A stretch of DNA of 12,344 bases. It comes from Funneliformis mosseae (lineage: Eukaryota; Glomeromycota; Glomeromycetes; Glomerales; Glomeraceae). The notes below the pieces were generated by a model, which was given only the letters and a program-made list of their open reading frames with translations, had not been told where the DNA came from and ran no database searches. Shown here one piece after another: positions 1 through 8,650 of this stretch. The position numbers were made by a program, and so were the translations under genes. How positions within the stretch are numbered: position 1 is the stretch's first letter; each line of letters starts with the position of its first letter. The stretch spans positions 1 to 12,344 of the forward strand of contig CAJVPP010003192.1 of NCBI GenBank assembly GCA_910592005.1, in the 5' to 3' direction.

Positions 1-36
1 GATTTTCCTGGTGATCATTGGTGACGTTAGTTGGCA

Positions 37-70
37 CAGTCATTTAGTTGCGCAAATGGATTATCACTAA
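37..70 (+). repeat. 34-bp direct repeat, copy 1
   Basis: This copy matches positions 504-537 at about 27 of 34 bases. Both begin CAGT.ATTTAGT and end in the identical GATTATCACTAA. The two copies lie about 467 bp apart in the same orientation, so they may be the ends of a decayed element or parts of one duplicated unit. No terminal inverted repeat or target duplication is evident. Confidence 0.6.
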
Positions 71-299
71 CAACGTCGTTAGAATAATAAAGCTTATTTG
101 CTAATAGGGAGTTTAGGTTGTAAACTATGAAAGAAATAAACACAAATTTATTTAGTTGAAGGGTCAGGTCGTCTTTATTGATAATTTATGTTTTAAGGAA
201 ATAGATATTGGCAAAGATATAGTTTTATGTTGTTAAGATTATACTTTATTAATTGTATGATAGAAACTTGTTATTTTGTTAAGGTGAAAATACAGGATA

Positions 300-500
300 T
301 TTATATAAAATACAATTATAAGAAAGAGATAATAAATATAATAGTGAAAGCAAATATAATTATGATAATAAGATAGTAAATAAAATAATGATAAATGTAA
401 TAATAAAGAAAATAAATATCACAATGATAACTGTGATAGCAGTGAAATTAATGAAAATGGTAATCACAATTTTCTTAGTGATTATTAATAATATTAACTG
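300..500. other. A-rich low-complexity stretch between the direct repeats
   Basis: The plus strand is dominated by AATAAT, GATAAT and AAATAT words and reads as Asn, Lys and Ile-rich peptide in several frames, with no recognisable protein motif. It lies wholly between the two copies of the 34-bp repeat. I see no gene here. Confidence 0.5.
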
Positions 501-503
501 ATG

Positions 504-537
504 CAGTTATTTAGTGACGTAAACAGATTATCACTAA
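504..537 (+). repeat. 34-bp direct repeat, copy 2
   Basis: Second copy of the repeat at 37-70. The last 12 bases (GATTATCACTAA) are identical in the two copies, and the differences are scattered in the middle. The sequence between the copies is A-rich and low in complexity. Confidence 0.6.
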
Positions 538-738
538 TAGTGTTTAGTGTCAATTTGCGTCAGCTACAGCTAACACATGTCAGTTTATTCCTTTGACTGA
601 AATTAATCAGATGAAACAGGATTTTCATTACCACAGCATATGTTTTTGACGAATTCTTTCATTATTTTAATTAGTAATCATAATCATTCAGTCCCAATAT
701 TTTTTAAAAAAATCATATATAAACAACCGTTGTTTTTA

Positions 739-795
739 TCAATATTGATATTTATATTGAAATTGATATTGATATTGATATTGATATTAATATAA
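739..795 (+). repeat. ATTGAT hexanucleotide microsatellite
   Basis: Four perfect ATTGAT units occupy 762-785. Degenerate ATTGAT/ATTTAT/ATTAAT units extend on both sides to about 739 and 795. This is a simple tandem repeat with no coding sign. Confidence 0.85.
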
Positions 796-821
796 ATAAA
801 AATGGTTTCTATAGTTCCTGT

Positions 822-887
822 ATGAAGCTAACCAAATTTATACCTATTGCTTCCTTTTTAGGAATGGTCATAGCTTCCACTATATAA
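822..887 (+). CDS. Tiny signal-peptide-like reading frame (21 aa), doubtful
   Basis: An ATG at 822 opens a 21-codon frame closed by TAA at 885. It reads as a classical signal peptide: Met-Lys-Leu-Thr-Lys, then a hydrophobic core of Phe, Ile, Ala, Leu, Gly, Met and Val, ending in a small-residue stretch (Ile-Ala-Ser-Thr). Nothing recognisable follows the stop. It could be the surviving first exon of a small secreted protein, but a frame this short can arise by chance. No function is assigned. Confidence 0.15.
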   Translation: MKLTKFIPIASFLGMVIASTI

Positions 888-975
888 ATAGAATCTCCTG
901 ATACCAACATCTATATGGCATAAACTGTATGTAGTGTTAAATTCAAAACTGGCAATTTTTATGGAACTGCTAAGT

Positions 976-1172
976 ATAGGACCAGTCTTAGAGACCCGAT
1001 ACTAAATCCTAAAATTTTAAATTTTAAGAAATTCTGGGATTTATTTTCATTAAGAAGCTTATTAAAAACATTATAATATACAAGTTTAATTATAAATTTG
1101 CAAAAATAATTCTTTGTAATTTTCTTGGGACTTTTAGGATTGCTTAGTGTTAGGATCACTTTACATCCCTAT
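976..1172. mobile_element. Eroded terminal-inverted-repeat element, about 197 bp
   Basis: The left end (ATAGG at 976, then ACTAAATCCTAAAA around 1001-1015) and the reverse complement of the right end (ATAGGG from 1172, then ACTAAGCAATCCTAAAA) align with gaps over about 40 bases. This suggests an old inverted-repeat transposon fragment or MITE. The interior is AT-rich. A 66-codon minus-strand frame covers most of it, but its ends are encoded by the repeat arms, so I treat it as a by-product. I see no clear target duplication. Confidence 0.4.
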
Positions 1173-1349
1173 TTATTTATGACAAATAAAAATATAAAAC
1201 CAAATTTTTTGCAAAACATTTAGTAGTATTGATAAAAAAGAAGTAAAAATAACTTTTAATTTTTATTTTTATTAATGGTTTTGTATCAGTCTTTAATTTT
1301 AATTGAATTTATATGAATAGAGTTTATTATAATTATGTTAGTTTCGGAT

Positions 1350-1594
1350 AAGAGTTGGGTTTAGGTTGTGGATGGGTCAGGTTAAGTTTGGGTTGGAGTT
1401 GAGTTGGGTTGAGTTTAATTAGAATCGGGTTAGGGTGATTAGGTTTGGGTTAGGTTGGGGTTGGTATATGTTCGAATTAAGTTCGGGTAAGTGTTGAGTT
1501 AAGTTTGAGATATAGTTGGGTGTGTTTCGAGATATAGTTTGGAAGGTTCCGGGTTGAATTTAGGAATGTTCGAGTTATGATTAAGTGTGTTCAG
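1350..1594 (+). repeat. Degenerate G-rich, telomere-like minisatellite
   Basis: The plus strand changes sharply to G and T, with repeated GGGTT, GGGTTTAGG, GGGTTAGGG and GGTTGGGG words and almost no C for the first 150 bases. From about 1500 it degrades into AGTTCGGG and GTTCGAG variants. The words resemble TTAGGG telomere units but no perfect array is present. Several GGG runs lie close enough for G-quadruplex formation on this strand. Confidence 0.65.
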
Positions 1595-2409
1595 CTTATT
1601 TTCTTTTTGTTAATTTTCTTTTTTAATTATTTTGAACTTTTTTTGGTTTTTAATTTGCGCGAACATTTTCTTTAATAATTTTATTTATTTACTTTAATTT
1701 TAAGATTTAATTTTTTTATATTTTAATGTCCGCGATATTATTAAATAACGAATTAAAAAAAATAAATCTGAAAATAAAATAATTAAATAATTACGATAAA
1801 AAAATATTATTAATTAAAATCTGTTTAATTAAATTTATTATTATAAATTTATTTTTGAATCTTTTAATACACGTGAATTTTTTTTTATATTTTCATTAGT
1901 CAGTTTATTTATTTTTTTTTTAAAAGATTAATTAACGAAATCAATAATAAAAATAAAATAATAATGGTAAATTTATTCTAATGATAACATAAAAGCATAT
2001 AGCTATAGCTGCTGCTGCAGTTGTAAGCTGTAGCTTATAAAACAGCTATATAAACTTCAAATTTGATTGCGAATAAATGATGCAGATCGTATCGCAGAAC
2101 GAATTTCAAATCGCGACTCGAATGAAAACCACATCTTATAAATCAGAATTAATATTTTTATATAAACTCTCCTATCAATTTTTTTTTTTTTTTTTTTTAC
2201 CAAAAACCATATTAAAAAATTCAATTTATAATTTGCTAATGTATCGGTCAAACAATCCTGTACGAACTAATTTTGAAGAAAATTCCTTAGCCACAAAACC
2301 AAAATTGCACAGAAAAAAAGGTCTTCATTTTATATTTTACTAAAAATATATATATATATATATTTCTTTTTTGATCATTGTTTAACTCGATCTTTGAATT
2401 TGCAGATAT
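1595..2409. other. AT-rich spacer with homopolymer and AT-repeat tracts
   Basis: No gene is recognisable. The stretch includes a T20 run (2179-2198) and an (AT)9 dinucleotide repeat (2346-2363). Two overlapping open frames of 64-88 codons on opposite strands cross the T20 run and encode Phe or Lys homopolymers, so they look like chance frames. A TTTGCAG just before 2406 resembles a splice acceptor and directly precedes the Crinkler relic. Confidence 0.6.
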
Positions 2410-3379
2410 ATGAGTGACATTACATTATTTTGTCACAGTCGGGGTACTCATATTAATAATGCTATTCCAATTGACCTTGAACAAAGTTGATAATTTTGAT
2501 ATCAGTCTTGAAAAAGTTAAACTTTGGAAAACTGATATGGCTCAACAACAAAGTCAATGAACTGAATCTACGAATGTTTTTAACTTTTCTCGAAGTAAAT
2601 AACTAGGCAATGGAAGAACTTGATATGAACTTTCATGAAACATTGAACTCAGCAATGTGAGCCCGTGTACAAAGATTTTGATGGGATTTCCAAATGTATT
2701 TATATTTCTGGATAACTACAACCACATCATCGTCCAACCGTCCGGTAAGTATCTTCCCTCTCGACAATATAATTGCATCATCTCATATCTCATTATTTAT
2801 TGATTAGGAAAAAGGGAAGCGAAAGAAAACGAGGAAAGAAGAACCAGAAAAAAAAAAGGAACGAAGAATGTGAGCAATATATACTTTATGTGTTTTTGAC
2901 TTGAAATCCTATTTCGTTCGATTTTTTTCACTTTTGATTTGTTTGATATTAAATATCTTGATGAATCAGAAGAGGATCGTGGATTAACTTATAGTAATAT
3001 CATCTTATAGGCTTAAAAAGTTCGTGAAAATAACAAATTATCCTTACGAAAAGTCCTCCATCATTGAGAAAGAGTTGCCACTTGGACATGTGACGTATTT
3101 ATGATAGCTTATATATCTATAGATGGTAAAAAGGTAATCTATAATAACGAGAGCTCTTTAACCGATTTTTGGCGGAATAAAGTTGGAAGAATTTCGACCG
3201 AAATTAGTCGATCCAGATAAAAGGCTACCTGTCTCTTTAGGATGAAATAAATCCATCATCTTTCAACAAATTTAGTTCAATTGCATGTGGTTCAGGGTAG
3301 CGATCTCTTTAAAGTCCCTGAAAATTTTCAAAAGCAATACTTGATCCCACGGAAGGGCATCCTGGAACGCTCCGATTAA
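2410..3379 (+). pseudogene. Crinkler (CRN) effector-family pseudogene
   Basis: The ATG at 2410 begins MSDITLFC...RGTHINNAIPID, the ubiquitin-like header seen on Rhizophagus Crinkler proteins. The frame breaks at a TGA (2488), then resumes in other frames with EKVKLWKTDM (family: KL.LWKV.I), ELDMNFHETLNSAM and, just before 2744, NHIIVQPS, the family's HIHVIV-type end of the header. A plausible intron runs 2745-2807 (GTAAGT...TTGATTAG) and leads into a very basic Lys/Arg segment, as expected after the header. Downstream pieces such as DGKKVIYNNESSLTDFW (from 3122), EFRPKLVDPDKRLPVSLG (from 3189) and GSDLFKVPENFQKQYLIP (from 3296) look like decayed coding sequence in different frames and probably belong to the same gene. 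Intact CRNs are modular proteins with a conserved N-terminus and variable nuclease-, kinase- or ATPase-like C-terminal domains. The header call is firm; the C-terminal type is unknown. Confidence 0.75.
2745..2807 (+). other. Probable intron in the Crinkler pseudogene (63 nt)
   Basis: The donor is G|GTAAGT directly after the codons for NHIIVQPS, and the acceptor is TTGATTAG before a Lys/Arg-rich exon. The length is normal for fungal introns. Its position right after the header domain fits the family. Confidence 0.55.
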
Positions 3380-4464
3380 TCTGTCAGCAATTATTTTCGT
3401 AACTATAATGGATTGTAACGACAAGAAAATGTTGTGGTTCAACTAAATTACGAATAGTATGACAAGACATTCTCGCGCTTTTCACTGGATCCGAAACTGG
3501 AAACCAAAAGATAATGAGTATACTACTACATGAGCAAGCGGGATAATCAAAGAGGACTAGCCCTTGAACAGTAATTTACCTGCGTTACAGCGTTATGGAG
3601 TAAGGGAGGGATTTAATTTTGATACTCGTAACTTATTCGAGGAATTTACTTTTTTTTGCAAGATTTTATTCAAATGTTTAAATATCATACTTTAACAGTC
3701 ATTTACTCAAAATGTTAATGAGGTTATATAATAAATTATCCATACTTAACATATGATTTTAAGGCTTTTTGAAGGGCTCAAGAGGAATACAGATAAGCGA
3801 AGCCACGAGATTGAACCATTCGATATTATTGAACATTTATAACAAAAATTGTTTAAGACTCTTTTGGTTGTTTTTATGTGTTTTGCATTCAAGTTGGAGT
3901 CGGCGTTATATATATATTCTGTCGATGCGTAAACATTGGTTGGTATTGATCTGGGAAGTTTATCTTTTTTTAACCGTACTGAAATAATAAACTTGGTACT
4001 TGCAATTAAAACCACATGTTATGAAAATAATAAACAGTGCAACTTTTGATTTATTAATTATTTATTTGAAAAATGAATTAGTCCAATAACTAAGTAAAAA
4101 TTTGACTACGATTAGTATTTTAATTTAAACTGGCTCGTATGAACATGTGTGGAATATTAACTTTAACCATACTTATCCTTTTATTAAATAATAATTGATT
4201 CGTATAATAATCAAGTTAATATTGCACATGATTAAAGGAAATATATGTACAAAGCGGCGATCAATAAAAATTTTCCCAAATTAAATCTAAAATGAAACAA
4301 AGCGATAGGTAAGCAGATTAAAGTCCAATGTCAAACCAAGATATTCTTTTAAATAGCGCTGGCTTTGATTAAAAAAAAAATATGATGCATATTATAAATC
4401 GTCCCTCTTTTTTATGATATTATAACCTCTTACCCTTCCTTGTACTCTGAGTAATTTCGGAAAC
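3380..4464. other. Unassigned stretch with possible coding debris
   Basis: Between 3380 and about 4015 there are short peptide-like stretches in changing frames, for example EGLKRNTDKRSHEIEPFDII near 3777, which may be the tail of the Crinkler relic. Open frames of 72 and 89 codons overlap on opposite strands at 3746-4015. Neither shows a recognisable motif. From 4016 to 4464 the DNA is AT-rich and I see no feature. Confidence 0.35.
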
Positions 4465-4656
4465 ATGAAGGGCAGTCCATTTTGTACAGTACTTGCAACC
4501 GGTGTATGCTAAATATTACTTATCATTTATTTTATTATATTTTATTTAGACGCAACAAAAGGAGCACATATTTCCGACAAAATTATAAACAACTCCGCCA
4601 AATTTTGCGGGAAGAAGACAAAAAATTCGGAAAATGAAGAAATGTTTTTTTTATAA
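4465..4656 (+). CDS. Possible small two-exon gene (47 aa), weak
   Basis: An ATG at 4465 opens 12 codons plus one base, ending at 4501. A possible 48-nt intron (4502-4549, GTGTATGC...TTTATTTAG) joins in phase to a second exon that stays open to a TAA at 4654. The product would be small and basic, with no recognisable domain. A second frame of exon 2, rich in Arg, Lys and Gln (RRNKRSTYFRQNYKQLRQ), is also open and may be the truer one. Both readings are speculative; this could be a fragment of a decayed gene. Confidence 0.2.
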
Positions 4657-5151
4657 TTACAATAATAATCATTATTGTTATTTTATTTTAAATTTTAAAA
4701 ATATTTGAACTTGCATATCGTAATATAATGCAAGAATTCGAAAAATAAATTTCATGTTAAAACGCGAGCTCAAATTGAAATAACAACAATGACCACATCT
4801 TATATACCATTATAAATTTTAGTACATATATTGATAATATTTATCATCATCATTAGTCGAGGGAGGGTGTGTGTTATTCATCATCTTCACATCATCATGA
4901 AGGTTTCAATATTTCCATATTAGTTAAAGCGATAATAGATTTTGCATATAAAATTTCAGTCAAGTGGTTTGAGTTCTTGGATTTTATTATGATTAATTTC
5001 GTGTGACATATCCTTTAACATGATCAATTATTATAATTTTCTTTTCGCATTATAAATAACTTAGCATCTTGCTTATTTTAATGAACCTGACATATGTTAT
5101 GTATTAAACAATTGATACACGGCCGTAAGGAGTAATTTATCACGGATAGAC
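4657..5151. other. AT-rich spacer, no gene seen
   Basis: AT-rich DNA with short CATCAT-type words around 4845-4900 (TTATCATCATCAT, TCATCATCTTCACATCATCATG). I find no supported coding frame, RNA gene or transposon end. Confidence 0.5.
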
Positions 5152-5239
5152 TTAATCATGATATTCAATATAAGCTATTAATAATATAAAAAACATTAAA
5201 AAAAAAGTTTAATAGTTATTAATAGAATACTATGATTAA
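5152..5239. repeat. Imperfect inverted repeat, 88 bp
   Basis: TTAATCATGATATTC at 5152-5166 pairs with GAATACTATGATTAA at 5225-5239 at 13 of 15 positions, enclosing an A-rich loop. It could be a small MITE remnant. No flanking target duplication is visible. Confidence 0.4.
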
Positions 5240-5268
5240 CCGGGGTTATTTTAACTTCTATATATGAT

Positions 5269-5331
5269 TACGTAATTTTAAATTTTAAATTATTATTTTT
5301 TTTTTTTTTTAAAATTCAAAATTATTACGTA
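5269..5331. repeat. Inverted repeat around TACGTAAT, 63 bp
   Basis: The left arm (TACGTAATTTTAAATTTTAAAT, with its start at 5269) and the right arm ending TTATTACGTA (5331) form a long imperfect hairpin with a poly(T) loop. Arm similarity weakens outside the TACGTA ends. It may be a MITE core or a simple AT-rich hairpin. Confidence 0.5.
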
Positions 5332-5675
5332 GTTATGTTATGATGTAGTATAAAATAGTCTATTAACATTGTATAAATTGTTTATTGTATTGATTTAACA
5401 TTGTTCAACATTGTTCTCTCGCTTTCTTCTTATACTTTATTGAATAAATTTAACAAATTTAAAATTCCCACGCTTCCTTTTTTTTTTTTATTTTCTCATT
5501 ATTTCGATATTGTTTTTATATAGAATATACAAATAATATTATATGGTAAAATTATATTAAATAATAATTATAAACCGAGGGAAATATGCATATATAGTGT
5601 TATTTTTGATTTGTATATTTAAATTGTTGACCCATAATCTTTTTTTTCACTTTTCTTTTTTCTATAATTCTTACA
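5332..5675. other. AT-rich spacer upstream of the coiled-coil frame
   Basis: AT-rich sequence ending in a pyrimidine-rich stretch (about 5640-5665) just before the ATG at 5676, as expected of a fungal promoter or leader. No other gene is seen. Confidence 0.4.
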
Positions 5676-5874
5676 ATGGTACGTCCATCTAAATTCCGAC
5701 ATTATATTATTCATTCATAAGCCAAAGCTTGCTGCCCAAATAGCAAGAGAACAAGCTAAAAAAGAAAATGTTCAGCTCCTTGATGATTATTTAGTTGAAA
5801 TTTTGACTCTTCGTGAGGCCTCAGAGAAGCAAACAATTTCATTTTCTTATTGCAGTTCTTCTTTTCATTATTAA
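5676..5874 (+). pseudogene. Small coiled-coil-type protein, frame broken or spliced
   Basis: ATG at 5676 reads MVRPSKFRHYIIHS and stops at TAA (5718). One frame over, from 5719, the sequence is open to TAA at 5872 and reads KPKLAAQIAREQAK, then ENVQLLDDYLVEILTLREAS, a charged heptad-like helix with Leu spacing typical of a coiled coil. Either a one-base indel near 5712-5721 breaks a single gene of about 66 codons, or the ATG is joined by a 43-nt intron (5679-5721, GTACGT...CATAAG), which is short for a fungal intron. The basic start followed by a Leu/Glu-rich helix resembles small uncharacterised proteins I associate with Rhizophagus; I do not assign a function. A long T-rich 3' region with a poly(A) signal follows. 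Confidence 0.45.
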
Positions 5875-6078
5875 ATTACTAACCTGTTAGTTTATGGGCT
5901 GTCGCATGTTTCAGTCTGTTAACTTGTGGTTTATCCGCACGCTTTTGCAGTTACAGACTTGTGATGGCTCTTAAGTTATTTTCTTTAGATATATTTTCTT
6001 TTATTTTTTTATTTTTTATTTTATTTTTTATTATTTTCATGTACTTACAATTATCTCTATGTAATTTTACTTTTGTTC

Positions 6079-6084
6079 AATAAA
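6079..6084 (+). promoter_or_regulatory. Candidate poly(A) signal AATAAA
   Basis: AATAAA lies in a U-rich context about 205 bases downstream of the coiled-coil frame's stop. It is the natural 3'-end signal for that transcription unit. Confidence 0.45.
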
Positions 6085-6284
6085 ATTTTTATGGCTTATG
6101 CCACTTTTGCTTTTAAAAATCTATTACTAATGAGTCCGGAATGAAATTTAACCTATTGGCAAGCTCCTTTTTGCTAACATCTATTTATTAGCTTTGAAAA
6201 ATCAAAAGGTTTTCGTTCATCTCCTGTAAAAATATCAAACAAAACTGCGATAAGCATCGATTATTAAAATCAAAATCTTCCGAT

Positions 6285-7480
6285 CGATCATATTCTTGCC
6301 GTCAGGTATAAATATTGATCTATATATTTTCATATTATCCACAGATCTTGTACAAGGATCAAGTTTTGGCTTGCCAGTAACTTCAAAAGGTCAAATAATT
6401 CATATATGACCATACCTACCTTACGGTCACATAAGTTTGGGATTCATTGCAATGTATGATTTCGTTAAGTAAATTCCAGATTCATATTCAGTTTCGTTAA
6501 CAGCACAGCTTTTTTTGATATCATTTGTGGATTGAGGCATTAAAGGTAAAAATTAAGTAACAAAAACATGATGATAGCTTTCAGTATAATTAACCTTATT
6601 TTCCTTCCAAGTGTCCTCTCTGAAGAAGTTTCTTCCAAAGATTTCCTTCCAAAATGAAGTCAAAGTCATAATACTTACTCTCCATCATATATTAGGTCAA
6701 AGACTACAAGCTAGTTTGTACGCTTTGCAGCCCGCTGTTTTGCATGATCATTGTCGATAGTAAAATAAAGAAATCGGTTTAATTATTCATCCTTTCAAGG
6801 TTAATTTTTCTTCGGCTTCACCTGTTACATAAATGCATATTTAACAAAAATTTTTAACAAGTATCAAGAATCAGAACAAAAACGAATCGCAAACAGAAAG
6901 AGTCCTGATGATCAATGCAGTAGAGACTTGCCGGGAGTTTCCTAACATCTTTTGAGACTTGACACTGAAATTCCTAGACAATGAGAGCAGAACATATAGA
7001 GACAAATAGGAAGGCCCCTTTTGTCTGTATTGTAAACAAAATTTCTTAACCTTCACAGTAATCCTTTGAAAGTACTTTCACCTCCTGCAGTAATCGTCTA
7101 TTCTATGTGCTATTGAGGGAATTCCATTGGTGGTAAATCGATAAGAACATAGTTTAGGGTCAGAAGTTCGGCATACGACCAATTTTTGGAGTTACTAGGA
7201 CTACCGAAAATAAAATGATTAGTACTTTAGAGATAAAATAATCATCACTAGGTGACCAGGAAAAGAAAAAAGATGTGATTGAACCAATCAAGCTTTCAAC
7301 TATATATATGATTAGATGATAGGTACGACAAGGCATTTTACTTGTTGTTTTGACATCACAAACATATAATTTTACAAACCCACCTTCTCACATTTTATGC
7401 TTGAAGCTAGACTATATGTACCTAGTCATATTATCATTAAAGGTTGGGTACGGAATTATCAATTTCCATCATCTAATATT
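6285..7480 (-). pseudogene. RPA2: Probable N-terminal half of RNA polymerase I subunit RPA2, decayed
   Basis: Reading the minus strand from 7480 down and allowing many frameshifts, pieces follow the order of the N-terminal half of the Pol I second-largest subunit. PTFNDN (about 7450) fits the family's KP.L.D.D; SPSNSKNWSYAELL (about 7200) fits LSP.EL...EEAEEL; NGIPSIAHRIDDYCRR (about 7118-7071) fits NGIEK.IR.L.VPRR; KGPSYLSLYV (about 7020) fits RGPSYT.YGV; ILEGNLWKKLL (about 6645-6612) fits ILL.GHL...LKEKL; and IPDGK (about 6300) fits the HTPDG motif. Individual matches are short and stops are frequent, so each is weak alone, but their order agrees with the family. A 61-codon open stretch (6871-7056) is part of this region, not an independent gene. 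The block lies downstream of the C-terminal half of the same gene, which is the wrong order. Confidence 0.5.
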
Positions 7481-7569
7481 GCTCATGCATAGTGAAATAT
7501 CTTATAAATAATCCTGGAGGACATATTGAACGTAATTATGGTGGAAATGAAATAAAAGAATATCCTATT

Positions 7570-8650
7570 TTAATTCAAATGGTTTGAGATTACTTATTAT
7601 TCAAGAAACTAGCGTTGCATCAAGCAATCCTTTCAAAAAGTCTTTTGGACTGAAATTATAAAACGGTCGAGTTTAACCCATCCTTAGTTTAAAAACTAGT
7701 TCTTGAGGACGGACAAATCTATTCCTGAACTCGCCTTAATAATATGTCGCAATTATTGATAATATACAGCCCAATTATAATCGGATTTAATTCTTCAACC
7801 GTAAAAGTTTCATTACCAAGCTACTCAATAGCTGTATTAATTTCGTCAAATTAATATGGAATACAATCTTGTGCAAGCTAAAATAAAACTCCAGCTTTTC
7901 CTGTTAAGCTCTCAACAAAAACCCAATTGTTATGAGAGAAGGAATACACGATTGTGAAAGGATACATAGTTGCTCATGTCTACAGGACGAACCTCATCTT
8001 TACCATCATCGCATTTTCTTGTCCTTGATATCTTTTTACTCTTTGTAAATTGTTATGTCATCTTTACAAATGCACAAAGGTCCTTTTCCAAACTAAATGA
8101 TATTTAATATGTTCTATAATCGCCGAGATCGACTACTTCTGAATCATAGTAGCTCTTTTTGATTAATTTTTTGCAATCTATAAATTGACCATAAAATTAT
8201 AGCCACGATTGCTTTTAATGCGTAATCTATTCAAACTAATTATATGGTGAAGGTCAGGTTGAACACTCGAGTTTGATCTGTTTGCAACTGATATTAATTG
8301 GGGCATCCTAAGATGTTATAAAACCTGCCATTAATCCATATTACGACTATGACTGTAATCAGAGAACAGCATAAGATTCGCAGAACATTTGTCAGCGCAA
8401 ATCTTGATGAGTTGATACATCTTTGATAACATTTCATCCAGACAAGAGATATTCACGTAAACCTTATTTTAAAATAAAATCGATTCATAGGATCAAACAT
8501 ATCAGGTTTTGTTGAAAAGATACTTGACAAGATGCATCATTCGTGATGGAGAGGAGAATAAATAAATTCCGGGAAAAAACTTTCATAACTTCATATTATT
8601 TCATTGGACAAGATTTGGATTCGAATTTAGATAAAATATCAGCAACTCAA
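7570..8650 (-). pseudogene. RPA2: C-terminal half of RNA polymerase I second-largest subunit RPA2, decayed
   Basis: RPA2 (yeast RPA135) forms the catalytic core of Pol I, which makes rRNA in the nucleolus. On the minus strand, across three frames, I see in family order: FPGIYLFSSPSRMM (8576; family PG.YLFTSPARMMRPV), SCLDE and THQDL (about 8440-8400), ANLMLFSDYSHSRNM (8381-8337; family ANLTPFSD..QSPRNMYQ), YQLQTDQT (8293-8270; family YRLQT.Q.P), AIVAII (about 8210; family NAIVAVISY), KSYYDSEVVDL (about 8160-8125), PFTIVYSFSH and VFVESLTGKAG (7922; family M.IES.AGK), CIPYxFDEINTAIE (about 7860-7825), GNETF, VYYQ*LRHIIK (7767-7735; family VVYYQRLRHMV.DK) and ERIA*CNASFL (about 7635-7600; family ERD.L.AHG.SFL). 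The LQT.Q and FSD.. forms favour Pol I over Pol II or III. Many indels and stops kill it. A segment of about 60 residues before the RHGQKG region is missing. Confidence 0.78.

Noticed and set aside
2057..2343. Opposite-strand frames of 64 and 88 codons
   Set aside because: Both run through the T20 tract, giving Lys or Phe homopolymers, and show no domain or gene structure.
3746..4015. Overlapping 72- and 89-codon frames on opposite strands
   Set aside because: No motif, no relatives recognised, and the overlap implies at most one could be real; treated as debris.
6871..7056. 61-codon minus-strand open frame
   Set aside because: It lies inside the RPA2 relic and includes its KGPSY-like motif; it is a surviving stretch, not a gene.
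7570..8400. RIP-like C-to-T decay: many stops in one minus-strand frame look like mutated Gln codons
   Set aside because: Once the region is aligned to RPA2, several stops fall at positions where the family has Lys, Tyr, Gly or Arg, and frequent indels are present. General decay explains it better.
7570..8400. Alternative genetic code with TAA/TAG read as Gln
   Set aside because: Stops do not sit at conserved Gln positions, TGA stops are also present, and the nearby kinase ends normally at a TAA.
6285..8650. Giant-virus-derived RNA polymerase subunit
   Set aside because: The readable motifs (LQT.Q, FSD...RNM) are of the Pol I type rather than the Pol II-like form expected of a viral subunit, so a host RPA2 copy is simpler.
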